Shown here: positions 62,368-64,000 of the stretch, piece by piece
Layout of the letters: the number at the start of each line of letters is the position of its first letter
How positions within the stretch are numbered: the first letter of the stretch is position 1
Origin: Roseivirga sp.
GTDB lineage: Bacteria > Bacteroidota > Bacteroidia > Cytophagales > Cyclobacteriaceae
Assembly (NCBI GenBank): GCA_021404565.1
Contig: JAAWWF010000009.1
Location: forward strand, 180,042 to 244,041
Direction: 5' to 3'
DNA: 64,000 bases
The notes under the pieces: generated by a model
The model's database searches: none
The model's input: only the letters and a program-made list of their open reading frames with translations
Told to the model about the DNA's origin: nothing
Program-made: the position numbers and the translations under genes

Positions 62368-63141
62368 TTATTTTCCTTTGAAGTCTGGTCTTCTTTTTTC
62401 AATAAAGGCGTTCATGCCTTCCTTCTGGTCTTCAGCGGAAAAGAGCATATAAAAGTTTTTGCGCTCAAAATGGAGCCCCTCTTCCAATGGTACCTCAAAT
62501 GATCGCTTTACGGCTTCTTTGGCCATTTGGACTGCGATTGGTGACATGCTGGCAATTTCTTTGGCCAGCTTTACGGTCTCCTGCATGTACAGCTCTATCG
62601 GTACCACTTTGTTGACCAGGCCATAGCCGAGCGCTTCTTCCGCGCCAATGAATTTTCCGGTCAGTACCAGTTCCATGGCTTTCGCCTTACCCAGGGCTTT
62701 GGTAAGTCTTTGTGTACCCCCGGCTCCGGGCATTACGCCAATTTTTATCTCAGGCTGACCGAATTGTGCGGTTTCTGAGGCCACAATCATATCACAGGTC
62801 ATGGCAAATTCACAACCTCCTCCCAGGGCAAAACCTGATACTGCCGCGATAATGGGCTTGCGTGTTTTGTTTATCTGATCCCAGGTACTGAACTGATCTA
62901 CTTTCCACATGTCGATGGTGCCCTTTCCGGCCATTTGCTTAATATCGGCTCCGGCTGCGAATGCACGCTCATTTCCGGTAATGATGATCACGCGGACCTC
63001 ATCGTCCTGATCGAGTTCCTTCAGTGCGTCACGGACTTCTCCCATCAGCTGCAGGTTCAGGGCATTTAACTCTTTAGGCCTGTTAAGCTGAATGAGGGCG
63101 ATGTGTTGTTCGTATGCTTTGGTTACTTTAATGAATTCCAT
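62368..63141 (-). CDS. Enoyl-CoA hydratase/isomerase family protein (crotonase)
   Basis: 257 residues. EHIALIQLNRPKELNALNLQ, RAFAAGADIKQMAGKG and the oxyanion/catalytic region AAVSGFALGGGCEFAMTCDM, EIKIGVMPGAGGTQRLTKAL (Glu of the active site) match crotonase. The end IEKRRPDFKGK is typical. It hydrates trans-2-enoyl-CoA in fatty-acid or related degradation. Monocistronic. Confidence 0.94.
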   Translation of the reverse strand: MEFIKVTKAYEQHIALIQLNRPKELNALNLQLMGEVRDALKELDQDDEVRVIIITGNERAFAAGADIKQMAGKGTIDMWKVDQFSTWDQINKTRKPIIAAVSGFALGGGCEFAMTCDMIVASETAQFGQPEIKIGVMPGAGGTQRLTKALGKAKAMELVLTGKFIGAEEALGYGLVNKVVPIELYMQETVKLAKEIASMSPIAVQMAKEAVKRSFEVPLEEGLHFERKNFYMLFSAEDQKEGMNAFIEKRRPDFKGK

Positions 63142-63206
63142 AGGTTTGATATTTCTGCATCAAGTTGATAAAATGCAGCGGAAAGTTAAAAGAGATTTAT
63201 ACAGCA

Positions 63207-63686
63207 ATGAGTAAAATAGGTGTCCTTTTTGTGTGTTTAGGGAATATCTGCCGATCTCCTCTGGCAGAAGGCATTTTTCGTGATAAGGTAAGAGCTGCCG
63301 GATTGGAAGATCGGTTTGAGATAGATTCCTGTGGTACATCGGCTTTTCATATTGGTGAGCAGCCAGATCCTCGTTCAAGAGCGAATGCTGAAGCAAATGG
63401 GGTCTACCTTGATCATCAGGCCCGCCAGTTTGTCGGAGCTGATTTTTCTGATTTCGACTATATACTTCCTATGGATAGCAGCAACTACAGGAACGTAATG
63501 AGGCTTGAACCGGTCAATGCTCATGGGAAAATTGTGTTGATGAGGGAGTTTGACGACATGGCAAAGGGAGCAGATGTGCCAGATCCCTACTATGGAGGCG
63601 AGCGTGGCTTTCAGAATGTTTTCGATATTCTGGATCGTTCTACCGAGGCCTTGCTAAAGACTATCAGAACCGAAAAGGGTGTTTGA
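63207..63686 (+). CDS. Low-molecular-weight protein tyrosine phosphatase
   Basis: 159 residues from ATG 63207 (MSKIGVLFVCLGNICRSPLA). The P-loop CLGNICRS (C-x5-R-S) is followed by DSCGTSAFHIGEQPDPRS and the general-acid loop DVPDPYYGGERGFQNVFDIL. It removes phosphate from tyrosine on proteins, e.g. in exopolysaccharide control; target unknown. Its stop overlaps the next ATG (TGATG), so the genes are coupled. Confidence 0.95.
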   Translation: MSKIGVLFVCLGNICRSPLAEGIFRDKVRAAGLEDRFEIDSCGTSAFHIGEQPDPRSRANAEANGVYLDHQARQFVGADFSDFDYILPMDSSNYRNVMRLEPVNAHGKIVLMREFDDMAKGADVPDPYYGGERGFQNVFDILDRSTEALLKTIRTEKGV

Positions 63687-64000
63687 TGTCACAGGAGAGA
63701 GCCTTCTTTGAGCTTGCCCTGAAAGAGGTGCTGGGCAACGGGATTTCCGTGGAGGGGGTGCGTATGCAGGGTGGGGGGGGAATCAATCCTGCCGATAAAA
63801 TAAGTAAGGCCAGTGGAGATTTTTTCCTCCAATGGAATGATTCCAGCTTAATTGATATGTTTGAAACCAAGGCGAAGGGATTGCAAAGGCTCAAAACAAG
63901 CAAGACAATCAGGAAACCAAAAGCATAAGGAACACGAAAGGATGAAGGGAAAACGTACTTCACTGACATGAGAAGTAGTTGAGGTGGGTGAAGAAGGGGA
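63686..64000 (+). pseudogene. Fructosamine kinase family N-terminal part, frame broken near window end
   Basis: From ATG 63686 the frame reads SQERAFFELALKEVLGNG, then FETKAKGLQRLKTSKTIRKP, a match to fructosamine kinases (GG-x-I-N/H, DFF-[VL]-K, F-x-x-E-A-x-x-L, L-x-x-S-K-T-[IV]-x-x-P). A TAA stop lies at 63926-63928, but the same frame goes on with GTRKDEGKTYF, as the family does. A run of eight G (63771-63778) near GGGGIN, Gln where the ATP-contact Lys is expected (DFFLQW), and later stops suggest sequencing error or decay. The C-terminal kinase part is outside. Confidence 0.55.

Noticed and set aside
1..64000. Mobile elements, prophage, CRISPR array or defence island
   Set aside because: No transposase, integrase, phage gene, regular spaced repeat or target-site duplication was found; the genes are ordinary chromosomal families with similar base use.

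Overview
The window looks like a chromosomal stretch of a Cytophagales-type member of the Bacteroidota. The evidence is family content (TonB-dependent receptor with HmuY, double-FtsX permeases, DUF6607, DUF6588, HAAS/PadR modules, SpII lipoproteins with acidic residues after the cysteine) and promoters of the Bacteroidota form (TTTG or TTG, about 19-21 bp, TAnnTTTG). The genus assignment is not attempted. I see no insertion sequence, prophage, CRISPR array, rRNA or convincing tRNA. Both edges cut genes: xseA on the left, and a damaged fructosamine kinase reading frame on the right.

Layout. 1-3.4 kb: xseA (partial), an ECF sigma / membrane partner / Spy-like exported protein module, a MarR regulator. 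3.4-13.9 kb: a P1 peptidase, then a TetR-controlled RND efflux operon (TolC, adaptor, pump) flanked by LolA-like exported proteins, then a small haem-binding protein. 14-21.9 kb: universal stress protein, MFS transporter with an aminotransferase, an erythromycin-esterase-family protein behind an RNA-like leader with intrinsic terminator, and a YtcJ-like amidohydrolase. 21.6-27.5 kb: a haem-acquisition locus (LuxR-type response regulator, TonB receptor, duplicated-domain HmuY, DoxX-like membrane protein, DUF6607, DUF6686-like protein). 27.6-36.6 kb: DinB, DUF4097 adhesin-like repeat protein, FtsX permease, a small-protein/DUF2007/SGNH-hydrolase operon, YigZ, EamA transporter. 36.7-40.3 kb: a four-gene surface-polysaccharide operon (FdtA-like isomerase, GNAT, flippase, glycosyltransferase). 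40.3-50.5 kb: PadR with two HAAS-domain membrane proteins, pyruvate carboxylase, a PLC-type phosphoesterase, a second FtsX permease. 50.7-59 kb: oxidative-stress and housekeeping genes (oxyR/dps divergent pair, thioesterase, inorganic pyrophosphatase, rsgA, waaA, perR-peroxiredoxin). 59-62.3 kb: three tandem related lipoproteins followed by a DUF6588 outer-membrane protein. 62.3-64 kb: enoyl-CoA hydratase, low-molecular-weight tyrosine phosphatase, fructosamine kinase remnant.

The most interesting signal is regulatory. The haem operon and the gene for its neighbouring LuxR-type regulator have near-identical promoters, each with a 17-bp TTTAGA-N5-TCTAAA-type dyad at the expected transcription start. 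Upstream of the receptor promoter lie two 7-2-7 heptamer dyads exactly 21 bp apart, the geometry known for NarL/FixJ-type regulators. Together these suggest a haem locus under dual control by a metal/haem repressor and the adjacent regulator. A second candidate is the 17.54-17.81 kb leader: promoter, 18-codon reading frame, several hairpins and a terminator in front of the esterase gene. All function statements rest on motif recognition by eye; no database search was possible.
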